The notes under the pieces were generated by a model, which saw nothing but the letters and a program-made list of their open reading frames with translations, was not told where the DNA came from and searched no databases. Source: Marinobacter oulmenensis (GTDB lineage: Bacteria > Pseudomonadota > Gammaproteobacteria > Pseudomonadales > Oleiphilaceae). Taken from it: a stretch of DNA of 64,000 nt. Location: positions 372,001 to 436,000 of the forward strand of contig NZ_JACHFE010000003.1 in assembly GCF_014201735.1 (NCBI RefSeq), read 5' to 3'. Made by a program: the position numbers and the translations under genes. This document shows positions 35,121 to 43,546 of this stretch, piece by piece (within the stretch, counting starts at the first letter, position 1; the number at the start of each line of letters is the position of its first letter).

Positions 35121-35897
35121 ATGAAAGCACTGCGTAAAACACTGATCGCTGGCTGCGTAGCCGCCGCTCTGGCTCCGGCCGCCCACGCTGAAAAATTCTT
35201 CAGCACCTCCAGCATCTCCATCCTGCACAGTAACCAGTACCAGGGTGTCGAATTCGACGCCGGCGGTAACGGTGGTCGTGACTATGAAGCCACCTACTTC
35301 ACCTTCGAGAACGCCACCGCCCATAACTGGGGCAGTACCTTCTTCTTCATTGACCGCGACCAGCCCCATGACGACGATCTGGAAGGCACCGATGAGGTCT
35401 ACGGGGAATTTGCCCCCAACATCAGCGGCAGCTGGCTGACCGGCCAGGACCTGTCCTTTGGTCCGATCAAGGACGTGATGCTCTCCGGCCAGTACGAATT
35501 CGGCGGCGGCACCGAGGTGAACAACTACATGACCGGTTTCGGCCTTGCCTGGGATGTGCCGACCTTCCTGTACTTCAACACTATGTTCTACTACGTGAAC
35601 AACAGCGAAATCGCAGACGACCAGCAATTGACCGTAACCTGGGGTGTGCCGTTCAACGTCGGCCCGGCCCTGTTCCTGGTCGATGGCTATATGGACTGGT
35701 CCACCTCGGCCTCGGATCACAAGTCCGAACTGCAGATCACGCCGCAGATCAAGCTGGACGTGGGTAACTTCTGGGACGCACCGGGCGTGCTATACGCCGG
35801 CATCGAGTACCAGTACTGGAACAACAAGTACGGTCTGGATGAAACCCTGATCGACGAACAGAGCTCTGTCAGCGCCCTGGTGAAATTCCACTTTTGA
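35121..35897 (+). CDS. Tsx-like nucleoside-specific outer-membrane channel
   Basis: 258 residues from the ATG at 35121. Signal peptide MKALRKTLIAGCVAAALAPAAHAE, then alternating hydrophobic/aromatic beta strands (YFTFENATAHNWGSTFFFIDRDQ, GQYEFGGGTEVNNYMTGFGLAWD, YAGIEYQYWNNKYG) and C-terminal Phe (LVKFHF), the outer-membrane sorting signal. The pattern matches the Tsx/OmpK family of 12-stranded nucleoside channels. It follows the nucleoside ABC permeases by 78 bp, so outer- and inner-membrane uptake are probably one operon. Confidence 0.85.
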   Translation: MKALRKTLIAGCVAAALAPAAHAEKFFSTSSISILHSNQYQGVEFDAGGNGGRDYEATYFTFENATAHNWGSTFFFIDRDQPHDDDLEGTDEVYGEFAPNISGSWLTGQDLSFGPIKDVMLSGQYEFGGGTEVNNYMTGFGLAWDVPTFLYFNTMFYYVNNSEIADDQQLTVTWGVPFNVGPALFLVDGYMDWSTSASDHKSELQITPQIKLDVGNFWDAPGVLYAGIEYQYWNNKYGLDETLIDEQSSVSALVKFHF

Positions 35898-35904
35898 TCC
35901 GTCA

Positions 35905-35939
35905 CAGGAGTCCGGCAGAATCACTCTGTCGGACTCCTG
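35905..35939 (+). terminator. Strong hairpin between tsx-like gene and rutR
   Basis: Ten-base perfect stem CAGGAGTCCG / CGGACTCCTG extended inward by a G-T pair and CAGA/TCTG, with loop ATCAC. No T-run follows; instead its 3' arm runs directly into the RutR-like operator. Possible attenuator or RNA-stabilising structure. Confidence 0.6.
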
Positions 35940-35952
35940 ATCAGATGGACAA
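35937..35952 (+). promoter_or_regulatory. RutR-like operator upstream of rutR (autoregulation)
   Basis: CTGATCA-GA-TGGACAA ends 14 bp before the regulator start. No sigma-54 element is beside it, unlike the other eight sites. Confidence 0.6.
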
Positions 35953-35966
35953 CAAGTGAGGCATGC

Positions 35967-36656
35967 ATGACCAAGCATTCAGTTGCAGATATCCCCGTTT
36001 CCGAACCGGAGCCGGGTAACGGCAAAAGCCGGAAATACCGGCCGGGGCGCATACGGGAACGGAACCGGGAGCGCATTCTGGCGGCGGCGGAAGCCGAGTT
36101 CGCCCAGAACGGCTACAAGGGCGCCACCATCCAGAACATTGCTGAAAGGGCCGGACTGCCTAAGTCCAACGTGCTGTATTACTTCAGCACCAAAAAACGG
36201 ATGTACAGCGCCATGTTCGACGACATTCTGGGTCGCTGGAACAAGGTGTTCACCGATATCCGTCCGGACGACGACCCCGCCGAGGCACTGGCCACCTTTA
36301 TCCGCAATAAGGTGGAAATGTCCCGCAAGTACCCGCTGGCTTCGCGCCTGTTTGCAATGGAGATCATTCAGGGCGCGCCCTTTCTGCTGGACCACCTGCG
36401 CACCAACATGCGCGAATGGGTCCGGGGGCGGGCAGACGTCATCCAGACCTGGATCGACCAGGGCCGGATGGCACCGGTGGACCCCGTGCAACTGATTTTC
36501 CTGATCTGGTCATCCACACAACATTACGCGGACTTCCAGGTTCAGATACTGATGGTGGAGAACAAGGCCGAGTATGAAAAGCGTGACTTTGACCACGCGG
36601 CCAGCTTTCTCACCGAGGTGATCCTGAGAGGTTGCGGTCTTGAGAGTCCGACATGA
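35967..36656 (+). CDS. rutR: RutR-like TetR family regulator of nucleobase catabolism
   Basis: 229 residues. N-terminal HTH RERILAAAEAEFAQNGYKGATIQNIAERAGLPKSNVLYYFSTKKRMYSAM. The C-terminal domain matches E. coli RutR closely: KVEMSRKYPLASRLFAMEIIQGAPFLLDHL and PVDPVQLIFLIWSSTQHYADFQVQI. RutR in E. coli is a uracil/thymine-responsive repressor; here the ligand is more likely a purine or its breakdown product, because the neighbourhood is entirely purine catabolism. A basic tail of about 30 residues precedes the HTH. It overlaps puuE by four bases. Nine RutR-like palindromes in the window are its probable targets. Confidence 0.85.
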   Translation: MTKHSVADIPVSEPEPGNGKSRKYRPGRIRERNRERILAAAEAEFAQNGYKGATIQNIAERAGLPKSNVLYYFSTKKRMYSAMFDDILGRWNKVFTDIRPDDDPAEALATFIRNKVEMSRKYPLASRLFAMEIIQGAPFLLDHLRTNMREWVRGRADVIQTWIDQGRMAPVDPVQLIFLIWSSTQHYADFQVQILMVENKAEYEKRDFDHAASFLTEVILRGCGLESPT

Positions 36657-37585
36657 ACCAAACCGATTCCTATCCCAGAGACATGCGGGGGTATGGTGAG
36701 CAGCCGCCCCAGGCCCAATGGCCCGGTAATGCCCGGGTGGCTGTCCAGTTTGTACTGAACTACGAGGAAGGTGGCGAAAACTGCGTCCTGCACGGGGATG
36801 AGCACTCCGAAACCTTCCTGTCCGACATCATCGGGGCAGAAGCCTATCCCGACCGCCACATGAGCCTGGAGTCCCTGTATGAGTATGGCTCCCGGGCCGG
36901 GGTATGGCGCATTCTCCGGGAATTCCGCAAACGCCAGCTGCCCCTGACCATCTTCGGCGTCACCATGGCCATGGCCCGCAACCCCGAGGTGGTGCAGGCG
37001 TTCCGGGACGACGGCCACGAGATTGCCTGCCACGGCCAGCGCTGGATCCACTACCAGAACATGAGCGAAGCCGAGGAACGCCGGTACCTGGAAGCGGCGA
37101 TTGCTGAGCACACCGAACTCACCGGCGAACCGCCGCTGGGCTGGTACACCGGGCGCGACAGCCCGAACACCCGCCGGCTGGTGGTGGAACACGGTGGCCT
37201 GGAGTACGACAGCGACTATTACGGCGACGACCTGCCGTTCTGGACCACGGTCGAGACCAGCGACGGTGAACACAAGCCACACCTGGTGGTGCCCTATACC
37301 CTGGAAGCCAATGACATGCGCTTCTGTGCCCCTCAGGGATTCAACTCCGGCGAACAGTTTTTCCAGTACCTCAAGGACAGCTTCGATGTGCTGTACGAAG
37401 AGGGTGCCGAGACCCCGAAAATGCTGTCCATCGGGCTGCATTGCCGGGTGGTTGGCCGGCCCGGGCGTTTCCGCGCCCTGCAACGCTTCCTCGACCATAT
37501 CCAGCAGCACGACCGGGTCTGGATCTGCCGGCGCATCGACATCGCCCGGCACTGGAAAGCGACCCACCCGTACCAGCCCGACTGA
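36653..37585 (+). CDS. puuE: Allantoinase PuuE (polysaccharide-deacetylase fold)
   Basis: 310 residues. YPRDMRGYGEQPPQAQWPGNARVAVQFVLNYEEGGENCVLHGD is the standard PuuE opening. Metal-site regions include FGVTMAMARNPEVVQAFRDDGHEIACHGQRWIHYQNMSEAEER and PPLGWYTGRDSPNTRRLVVEHGGLEYDSDYYGDDLPFW. It hydrolyses allantoin, made by UraD of the xdh operon, to allantoate. Translation-coupled to rutR by an ATGA overlap, with the second molybdenum hydroxylase downstream. Confidence 0.94.
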   Translation: MNQTDSYPRDMRGYGEQPPQAQWPGNARVAVQFVLNYEEGGENCVLHGDEHSETFLSDIIGAEAYPDRHMSLESLYEYGSRAGVWRILREFRKRQLPLTIFGVTMAMARNPEVVQAFRDDGHEIACHGQRWIHYQNMSEAEERRYLEAAIAEHTELTGEPPLGWYTGRDSPNTRRLVVEHGGLEYDSDYYGDDLPFWTTVETSDGEHKPHLVVPYTLEANDMRFCAPQGFNSGEQFFQYLKDSFDVLYEEGAETPKMLSIGLHCRVVGRPGRFRALQRFLDHIQQHDRVWICRRIDIARHWKATHPYQPD

Positions 37586-37633
37586 GGCTGGGCTACAGGA
37601 CATAATCGATGGCCAGACAGCTCAGGCGTTGTC

Positions 37634-38404
37634 ATGCAGGCTGACCCCACACAACGGGACCAGATCCGGGTCTTGCGCCCGGCCACGCCCCGGGAGGCCG
37701 TAGCCCTGGCTAAAACCACCGGCGCACCCTACATCGCCGGAGGCAGCGGGCTACAGCCGGTCTGGGAACGTAACGGCAGCTGGCCGCGGCAGATCGTGGC
37801 CCTGAACCCCGGCTGGCCCGGGTTTCGGGGAATTGAAGAAACCGGTCAGGGTCTGCGGGTTGGCGCGCTGACCACGCTGGGCGAACTGGCCCAGCACCCG
37901 TTGATCCACCGCTATCTGCCTTGCCTGCCCGAGTTTATGGACCAGGTCGCCGGCCCCGGTGTTCGCCATCTTGGCACAGTCGGCGGCAACCTCTGCGCCG
38001 GGGGCGATCTGTCCGCCCTGTTTCTGGCGCTGGATGCCCAGGTGCACCGGCTTTCGGATGACGATCCGCAGGAACAGTGCCAGCCGCTGGAAGACTACAG
38101 CGCCGGTGACGGCACGCTGATGACAGCCCTGTCCATCCCCGACAGCCGCCAGTGGCGCATCGGCCTGGAAAAGCTGGGGTACCGGGAGCGTTTCAGTCCC
38201 CCCCGGGCGACCGTCGCCTGTGTTCACGACGGCCAGACAATGCGCCGGGCCGTGTGCGGCGAAGGCGGGCCCGCGCGCTTGCGTAGCAGCGAAACGGATC
38301 AGGACACAGAGCTGACAGCCGGTGGTTGGCAGGACCCGGCCCTACGGCTTGCGATTCAGCGCATGCTGGCTTTCCTGCAGGAGGACATCGCCCGTGACCA
38401 CTGA
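37634..38404 (+). CDS. FAD-binding subunit of a second molybdenum hydroxylase
   Basis: 256 residues. CoxM/PucC-like FAD domain: KTTGAPYIAGGSGLQPVWERN (FAD pyrophosphate loop), VGALTTLGELAQHPLIHRYLPCLPEFMDQVAGPGVRHLGTVGGNLCAGGDLSALFLALDAQVHRL. It carries electrons between the 2Fe-2S subunit and an acceptor. In B. subtilis the pucCDE trio makes xanthine dehydrogenase; here a full XdhAB already exists, so a different nucleobase is plausible. 48 bp after puuE; overlaps the large subunit by 11 bases. Confidence 0.85.
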   Translation: MQADPTQRDQIRVLRPATPREAVALAKTTGAPYIAGGSGLQPVWERNGSWPRQIVALNPGWPGFRGIEETGQGLRVGALTTLGELAQHPLIHRYLPCLPEFMDQVAGPGVRHLGTVGGNLCAGGDLSALFLALDAQVHRLSDDDPQEQCQPLEDYSAGDGTLMTALSIPDSRQWRIGLEKLGYRERFSPPRATVACVHDGQTMRRAVCGEGGPARLRSSETDQDTELTAGGWQDPALRLAIQRMLAFLQEDIARDH

Positions 38405-40667
38405 TCGCCCCGCCAGTATCAGCACACTCGCTGTCGACTGGGGCCCGGAAGGGCAGCCCGGTGACACCCTTTACCAGCGGATCGACGGTCAGCTCGACTA
38501 CCCCACCGATCTGCTCAACCTGCCCGGACTGCTGCACGGGGCCATCCTGCGCAGCGACCAGGCCCATGCCCGGCTGCTCGCCGTGGACACCCGCGTGGCC
38601 CGGACCATGCCCGGTGTTCATTCGGTGGTGACCGCCGAGGATGTTCCGGGCCTGAACCGGTTCGGCATTGTGGTAAGGGATCAGCCGGTCTTCTGTGAGG
38701 ACCGGGTGCGCTACGAGGGCGACGCCATCGCAGCGGTGGCCGCCGATACCCCGGCACAGGCACGGGCGGCCATTGCGGCGATACGGGTGGAGTACCAGCC
38801 GCTACCGGTTGTTGAGGATGCCGCCAGTGCGGAAAACCAGCCTGCCCTCCACGAAGGCAGCAATCTGCTGGCTCAGGAGAGCCTGACCCGCGGCGATGTG
38901 GATCAGGCCCTGGCCGCCTGCGCGGTGGTGGTCGAACACGAGTACCGTACCCCCCGACAGATGCACGGATTCATGGAAACCGAGGGTGGCGTCGCACTAC
39001 CCGATGGCAACGGCGGCGTCCTGTTCCGGGTAGGCTGCCAGTCCGGCCACCGGGACGTGGAGCAGCTGGCAGACATCCTGGCCCTGCCCCGGGCACAGGT
39101 GTCCGTGGAAGCCATGACCACCGGCGGTGCCTTTGGTGGCAAGGACGAACTGACCATCCAGCCGGCCGCCGGCATCCTGGCTCTCAGAACCGGGCGGCCA
39201 GTGATGATCCACCTGGACCGCTTCGAATCCTGCCGGTCGGGCATGAAACGCCATCCGGTCGCCGTGCGGATGACAACCGGCTGCGATGCCCGGGGCCACC
39301 TGCTGGCACATCGGGTGGACGCGGTCCTGGACACCGGGGCCTACGCCAGCCTGGGCCCGGCGGTACTGGAGAATTTCATGGATCATGCCACGGCGCCCCT
39401 GTACCGGATCGATTCCTATGCCGTGACCGGTCGCCTGGTCTACACCAACAACGGTCTGTGTGGCGCTTTCCGGGGGTTTGGCGGCAACCAGGCCACCTTT
39501 GCCGTGGAATCCCAGCTCGACGCACTGGCCTGCAAGCTGGGCATGGACCCCGGCGAACTGCGCCGGAAAAACCTTCGCTCCCGCCAGGAGCCCGGCAGCC
39601 GGGGACAGCCGGTACGCTGGACCGCCGCACCCGCCACGGTACTGGATGCGGCCCTGGCATCGCCCCTGTGGCAGCCGGGGAACCCGGCTGGAGCACGCTG
39701 GCTCACGGGTACGGGCCTGGCGTTCGGCGCCCAGGGCAACGGCCTCGGCGATGGCCTGCCGGACAGTGGCGGCGGCCGACTGTCGCTGACCCCGGAAGGC
39801 CGTATCCGGGTGGAATTCGGGTTTGCCGACTACGGCCAGGATATCGCCGGGGCCATCACGCGCTCGGTATGTGACGCCCTGGGTTGTGGCAGTGCCGACG
39901 TGGAAGTCGTCCTGGGCCAGTCCCGGGGGCCGGACTCCGGCCCGACCAGTGCCTCCCGGAGTTCGGTAATGGTGCACGGCCTGCTGTCACGGATGCTGCC
40001 GGAATGGACACAGACCTTAAAGCGCCTGGCCGCAGAACTCACCGGCCAGCCCGCGGAGGACCTGGCGCCTGGCACCGGAGGCCTCTTTCTCCAGGGCCGC
40101 CGGCTGATCGATTACCGGGAACTGGCCGGCAAAGCTCCCCCCGATGCTCTGGTGGCCGAGGCCGGTCAGGACTTCCCGGTGGCGCCGGGGCAGGAGACTC
40201 CGGTGGGCCGCTACCTGCAACTGCAGATTGCCACGATCGCCCGGGTCATGGTGGACCGCCTGACCGGCCGGGTCCGGGTCACCGATTTGCACCACATCAC
40301 CGCCGCCGGTCGGGTGATCTATCCACCCGGTTACCTGGGCCAGATTGAGGGCGCGGCGGTGATGGGTCTGGGCATGACCCTGACCGAAGACATGCCCACC
40401 CGGAAGGGTCGAATGCAACGCGACAACCTCGACCAGTACCTGATGCCAACCATCGGGGACGCGCCGGCACAGCGGGTGGATGTGGTGGATGACACGCCAG
40501 AAAACGATCCCTACCCGATACGGGGCATTGGTGAGCTGGGCATTGAAGCCGTCACGCCCGCCATCGTCTCGGCCATTGAAGCCGCCACCGGTGTCCGCGT
40601 CCGGACGCTGCCCGTCAGCCCCAGCGCCCTGCTTGAAGCCATCCAGGCCCGGGAGGCCCAGTCATGA
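38394..40667 (+). CDS. Molybdopterin-binding large subunit of a second xanthine-dehydrogenase-type hydroxylase
   Basis: 757 residues from the GTG at 38394 (AGGAGG upstream); the family begins here although the frame is open 24 codons earlier. YRTPRQMHGFMETEGGVA, TTGGAFGGKDELTIQPAAG, GAFRGFGGNQATFAVESQLDAL and the C-terminal active-site GIGELGIEAVTPAIVSAI are preserved, so it should be active. Sequence is clearly divergent from XdhB at 27454. Substrate unknown; hydroxylation of a purine or hydroxypurine analogue fits the setting. No accessory xdhC-like gene lies beside it, so it may share XdhC. Confidence 0.88.
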   Translation: MTTDRPASISTLAVDWGPEGQPGDTLYQRIDGQLDYPTDLLNLPGLLHGAILRSDQAHARLLAVDTRVARTMPGVHSVVTAEDVPGLNRFGIVVRDQPVFCEDRVRYEGDAIAAVAADTPAQARAAIAAIRVEYQPLPVVEDAASAENQPALHEGSNLLAQESLTRGDVDQALAACAVVVEHEYRTPRQMHGFMETEGGVALPDGNGGVLFRVGCQSGHRDVEQLADILALPRAQVSVEAMTTGGAFGGKDELTIQPAAGILALRTGRPVMIHLDRFESCRSGMKRHPVAVRMTTGCDARGHLLAHRVDAVLDTGAYASLGPAVLENFMDHATAPLYRIDSYAVTGRLVYTNNGLCGAFRGFGGNQATFAVESQLDALACKLGMDPGELRRKNLRSRQEPGSRGQPVRWTAAPATVLDAALASPLWQPGNPAGARWLTGTGLAFGAQGNGLGDGLPDSGGGRLSLTPEGRIRVEFGFADYGQDIAGAITRSVCDALGCGSADVEVVLGQSRGPDSGPTSASRSSVMVHGLLSRMLPEWTQTLKRLAAELTGQPAEDLAPGTGGLFLQGRRLIDYRELAGKAPPDALVAEAGQDFPVAPGQETPVGRYLQLQIATIARVMVDRLTGRVRVTDLHHITAAGRVIYPPGYLGQIEGAAVMGLGMTLTEDMPTRKGRMQRDNLDQYLMPTIGDAPAQRVDVVDDTPENDPYPIRGIGELGIEAVTPAIVSAIEAATGVRVRTLPVSPSALLEAIQAREAQS

Positions 40668-41167
40668 AAGACGGCGATCAGCCCCTTGAAACCATCCGCT
40701 TCGAGCTCAACGGGCAAGCGGTCACCCGTTCGGTACCGGCGGCGGCAGCACTGATCGACCTGCTCAGGGACGGCGGCCAGGTGACCTCCGTACGCCCGGG
40801 CTGTCGCATTGGCCGCTGCGGTGCCTGCAATGTGCTGGTGGACGGTCAGGTCATGCCTGCCTGTCTGGTGATGGCCTGGCAACTGCCGGGCCGACGGATA
40901 GAAACCGTGGAAGGACTGAGCGATGACCCGGATTACCTGCGGGTGCGCCAAGCCCTGGCCCGGGAGAGCGCCCTGCAATGTGGCTATTGCACCCCCGGTT
41001 TTGCACTGTCCCTGGTCTCCGCCCTGCGCGCGAGACGCCAGGGTGGGCCGGCCGACCTGACCGAAGCGCTGACGGGCAACCTGTGCCGCTGCACCGGCTA
41101 CGGTGGCCTGAAACGGGCCATCGAGCGACACCTGGGTCCGGACCCGACGGACCCATCCGTGGCATAG
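40664..41167 (+). CDS. 2Fe-2S subunit of the second molybdenum hydroxylase
   Basis: 167 residues. First cluster CRIGRCGACNVLVDG...C (about 46-66), second cluster CGYCTPGFALSL (residue about 106) and CRCTGYGGLKRAI. Standard CoxS/PucE size. ATGA overlap with the large subunit. The last gene of rutR-puuE-FAD-Mo-FeS; the -24 element of the next sigma-54 promoter lies over its final codons and stop. Confidence 0.92.
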   Translation: MKDGDQPLETIRFELNGQAVTRSVPAAAALIDLLRDGGQVTSVRPGCRIGRCGACNVLVDGQVMPACLVMAWQLPGRRIETVEGLSDDPDYLRVRQALARESALQCGYCTPGFALSLVSALRARRQGGPADLTEALTGNLCRCTGYGGLKRAIERHLGPDPTDPSVA

Positions 41168-41175
41168 CGATTGCT
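41160..41175 (+). promoter_or_regulatory. Sigma-54 promoter for the deaminase/dioxygenase pair at 41218
   Basis: TGGCATAGCGATTGCT, GG-N10-GC with consensus TGGCA and TTGCT. It overlaps the stop codon of the preceding gene and is 43 bp from the next start. Confidence 0.75.
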
Positions 41176-41182
41176 TTAAAAA

Positions 41183-41198
41183 CTGATCAGGTGGTCAG
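41183..41198 (+). promoter_or_regulatory. RutR-like operator at the 41218 promoter
   Basis: CTGATCA-GG-TGGTCAG, symmetrical at six of seven positions, nine bases after the -12 GC and so over the expected transcription start. Confidence 0.68.
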
Positions 41199-41217
41199 GT
41201 TAATGACAGGAGTGAGC

Positions 41218-42564
41218 ATGTCCAGTTTTGCGATCCGCCATGCGGCGATCTTTACCGTCGATCCCGATAACCGGGTGATACCGGACGGCACCCTGGTGGT
41301 GCAGGACGGCGTGATCACCCGGTTGGGCGAGGACACAGAGGTCACCCTTCCCGAGGGTTGCGAGGTCATTGACGCTCAGGGCCACGCTCTGCTCCCCGGC
41401 CTGATTGACGTTCATTCCCACTCCAGCCTGATGCGGGGTGTGACCGAAAACATGCCATTGATGGAATGGCTGCCCTGGTATCAGCTCGAACACCGGGCCA
41501 TGACCGAAACCTATGCCTACCATTCGGCCCGGCTTTGCTACCTGGAAGCCCTGCAGGCGGGCACCACCTGTGTCATGGACATGTTCCGGTTCATGGATCG
41601 CTGTGCCGACGCCGCTGCCGAACTGGGCCTGCGGGTCCAGTTGGCGCCTTATGTGGCAGACCGACCGGGCAAGGATTTCTTTTCCACCCGGGAGGAGAAC
41701 CGGCGCCTGATTCACAGCCACCACGACACCCAACAGGGCCGGGTGCAAGTGTGGCTGGGCCTGGAGCATCTGTTTTACTGCACCGAAGACGCCTACCGGG
41801 AGGCCGCGGCACTGAGCCGGGAGTATGGCGTGGGCATCCATACCCATGCCAGCGAGCAGAAAGAGGAAGAGCAGGCGGTGACCGCCGACCTGGGCCGCCG
41901 GTCCCTGGCCATGCTCGACCACTACGGCATTCTGGGTGAGCGCACGCTGCTGGCCCACTGTGTGTGGCTCAACGATGAAGAAATCGCCCGGGTGGCGGAC
42001 ACCGGCACCAGCATTGCCCACTGCCCGGTCAGCAACGCCAAACTCGCCAGTGGCGTGGCCCGGGTACCCGAGATGCTTAAAGCCGGCGTGAATGTCGGTC
42101 TGGGCACCGACGGCCCGGTCTGCAACAACAGCCTCAGCCTGTTCGAGGAAATGAAATTCGCTTCCCTGATCCAGAAGGCCACCCGGCTGGATGCCACGGC
42201 CCTGCCCGCGGAGCAGATCCTGCGCATGGCCACCATCAATGGCGCCCGGGCGCTGGGACTGGACTACCAGATCGGCTCGCTGGAGGTGGGCAAGAAAGCG
42301 GACCTGCTGCTGCTTGATCTCCAGTGCGCCAACCTGACGCCTTTCTCGGTAGACGCCCGGGGCGGCAACCTGCTGTGGAACCTGGTGTTTTCCGCCGGCC
42401 CGCAGAACGTGGCTGGTGTCTGGGTCGATGGCCGCCGCCTGATCCGTAACGGCGCTCCAACTCTCGTCTCCGGTCAGACAGTGCTCACCGAAGCCCAACA
42501 GCAGGGTCTGGCACTGCATGAAGCCTGCCGGCAACTGGCCCACACCCGAACGTCCATGGTCTGA
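41218..42564 (+). CDS. TRZ/ATZ family amidohydrolase (aminopurine deaminase-like)
   Basis: 448 residues from the ATG at 41218 (AGGAG site). Metal residues in LLPGLIDVHSHSSLMRGVTENMPLMEWLPWYQLEH, GIHTHASEQKEEEQAV, LLAHCVWLNDEEIARVADTGTSIAHCPVSNAKLASGVARVPEML and GLGTDGPVCNNSLSLFEEMKF. The sequence is of the MTA/SAH- and chlorohydrolase-type deaminase group, less like the 8-oxoguanine deaminases than the genes at 20174 and 43547, so a different aminopurine is likely. Followed after 27 bp by a Fe(II) dioxygenase in the same operon. Confidence 0.8.
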   Translation: MSSFAIRHAAIFTVDPDNRVIPDGTLVVQDGVITRLGEDTEVTLPEGCEVIDAQGHALLPGLIDVHSHSSLMRGVTENMPLMEWLPWYQLEHRAMTETYAYHSARLCYLEALQAGTTCVMDMFRFMDRCADAAAELGLRVQLAPYVADRPGKDFFSTREENRRLIHSHHDTQQGRVQVWLGLEHLFYCTEDAYREAAALSREYGVGIHTHASEQKEEEQAVTADLGRRSLAMLDHYGILGERTLLAHCVWLNDEEIARVADTGTSIAHCPVSNAKLASGVARVPEMLKAGVNVGLGTDGPVCNNSLSLFEEMKFASLIQKATRLDATALPAEQILRMATINGARALGLDYQIGSLEVGKKADLLLLDLQCANLTPFSVDARGGNLLWNLVFSAGPQNVAGVWVDGRRLIRNGAPTLVSGQTVLTEAQQQGLALHEACRQLAHTRTSMV

Positions 42565-42591
42565 CACCCCCTATCATTCAGGAGAACCCTC

Positions 42592-43542
42592 ATGTCTTCA
42601 CTACCGATCATATCCGTCGCCGGTCTTCGCAGTGACGACCCGGCCCAGCGCCGGGCTACGGCCGCCGAACTGGGACGGGCCTGCCGCGAAGTCGGCTTTT
42701 TCTATGTCACCGACCACGGCATCCCGAACGCAGTCTGCGACGATGCCTTTACCCTGGCCCGGGAGCTGTTCTCCCTGCCGGACGAGACCAAAGAAACGCT
42801 CTCTATCAAACGTTCCCCCCACAACCGGGGCTATGTGGCCATGGCCGATGAGAAGCTGAATCCGGAATCCGGCGCCGACATGAAGGAAGCCTTCAACATC
42901 GGCACCGATTTCCCGGAGGATCATCCGGATGTTCTGGCCGGCAAGCCCTTCCGGGGCGTGAATTTCTGGCCGCCGATCGAGGGCTGGCGTCAGCGTGCTC
43001 TGGACTACTTCGATCACTGTCTGGAGCTGGGCCGGACCATCCATCGCGGTTTCAGTATTGATCTGGGGCTTGAGGAAGACTTCTTCAGCCAGCACCTGGA
43101 CCAGCCCGTCGCCACCCTGCGCATGCTGCGCTATCCGCCCAGCGCCGACAGCAACACGCGGGACGACGGCGGTGCCGGCACCCACAGTGACTACGGCAAC
43201 ATCACCATCCTGGCCACCGACCAGGTCGCCGGCCTGGAAGTGCTGAACCGTCAGGGTGACTGGATACAGGCACCCCACGTACCGGGGGCGTTCGTCTGTA
43301 ACATCGGCGACTGCCTGATGCGCTGGAGCAACGACACCTATGTATCCACCCCGCACCGGGTGCGCCCCCCGGCGAAGGAACGCTACTCGGTGGCTTTCTT
43401 CCTGGAGGTGAACCCGGAGTCGGTGATTGATCCAAGGGATGTGGTCCCGGACCAGGCGCCCAAATACCAGCCAATTACCTGTGCGCAGTATCTGAAGTCA
43501 CGCCTGGATGCCACTTACGACCACCGCCAGGAACCGGCCTGA
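42592..43542 (+). CDS. Isopenicillin-N-synthase-like Fe(II) dioxygenase
   Basis: 316 residues. Iron triad H198-x-D200 (GTHSDYG) and H255 (STPHRV); R264-x-S266 (RYSVAFF) as co-substrate ligand. N-terminal DIOX_N block SVAGLRSDDPAQRRATAAELGRACREVGFFYVTDHGI. Second of the three dioxygenases of the island; co-transcribed with the deaminase at 41218 and ends four bases before the opposing 8-oxoguanine deaminase gene. Substrate unknown; an N- or C-methylated purine is a reasonable guess from context. Confidence 0.87.
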   Translation: MSSLPIISVAGLRSDDPAQRRATAAELGRACREVGFFYVTDHGIPNAVCDDAFTLARELFSLPDETKETLSIKRSPHNRGYVAMADEKLNPESGADMKEAFNIGTDFPEDHPDVLAGKPFRGVNFWPPIEGWRQRALDYFDHCLELGRTIHRGFSIDLGLEEDFFSQHLDQPVATLRMLRYPPSADSNTRDDGGAGTHSDYGNITILATDQVAGLEVLNRQGDWIQAPHVPGAFVCNIGDCLMRWSNDTYVSTPHRVRPPAKERYSVAFFLEVNPESVIDPRDVVPDQAPKYQPITCAQYLKSRLDATYDHRQEPA

Positions 43543-43546
43543 GGCA

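Noticed and set aside
36653..37585. Polysaccharide or chitin deacetylase
   Set aside because: Same fold, but the N-terminal PRDMxGYG opening and purine context identify PuuE allantoinase.
41200..42567. Minus-strand 455-codon frame
   Set aside because: Antisense to the amidohydrolase with intact metal motifs.
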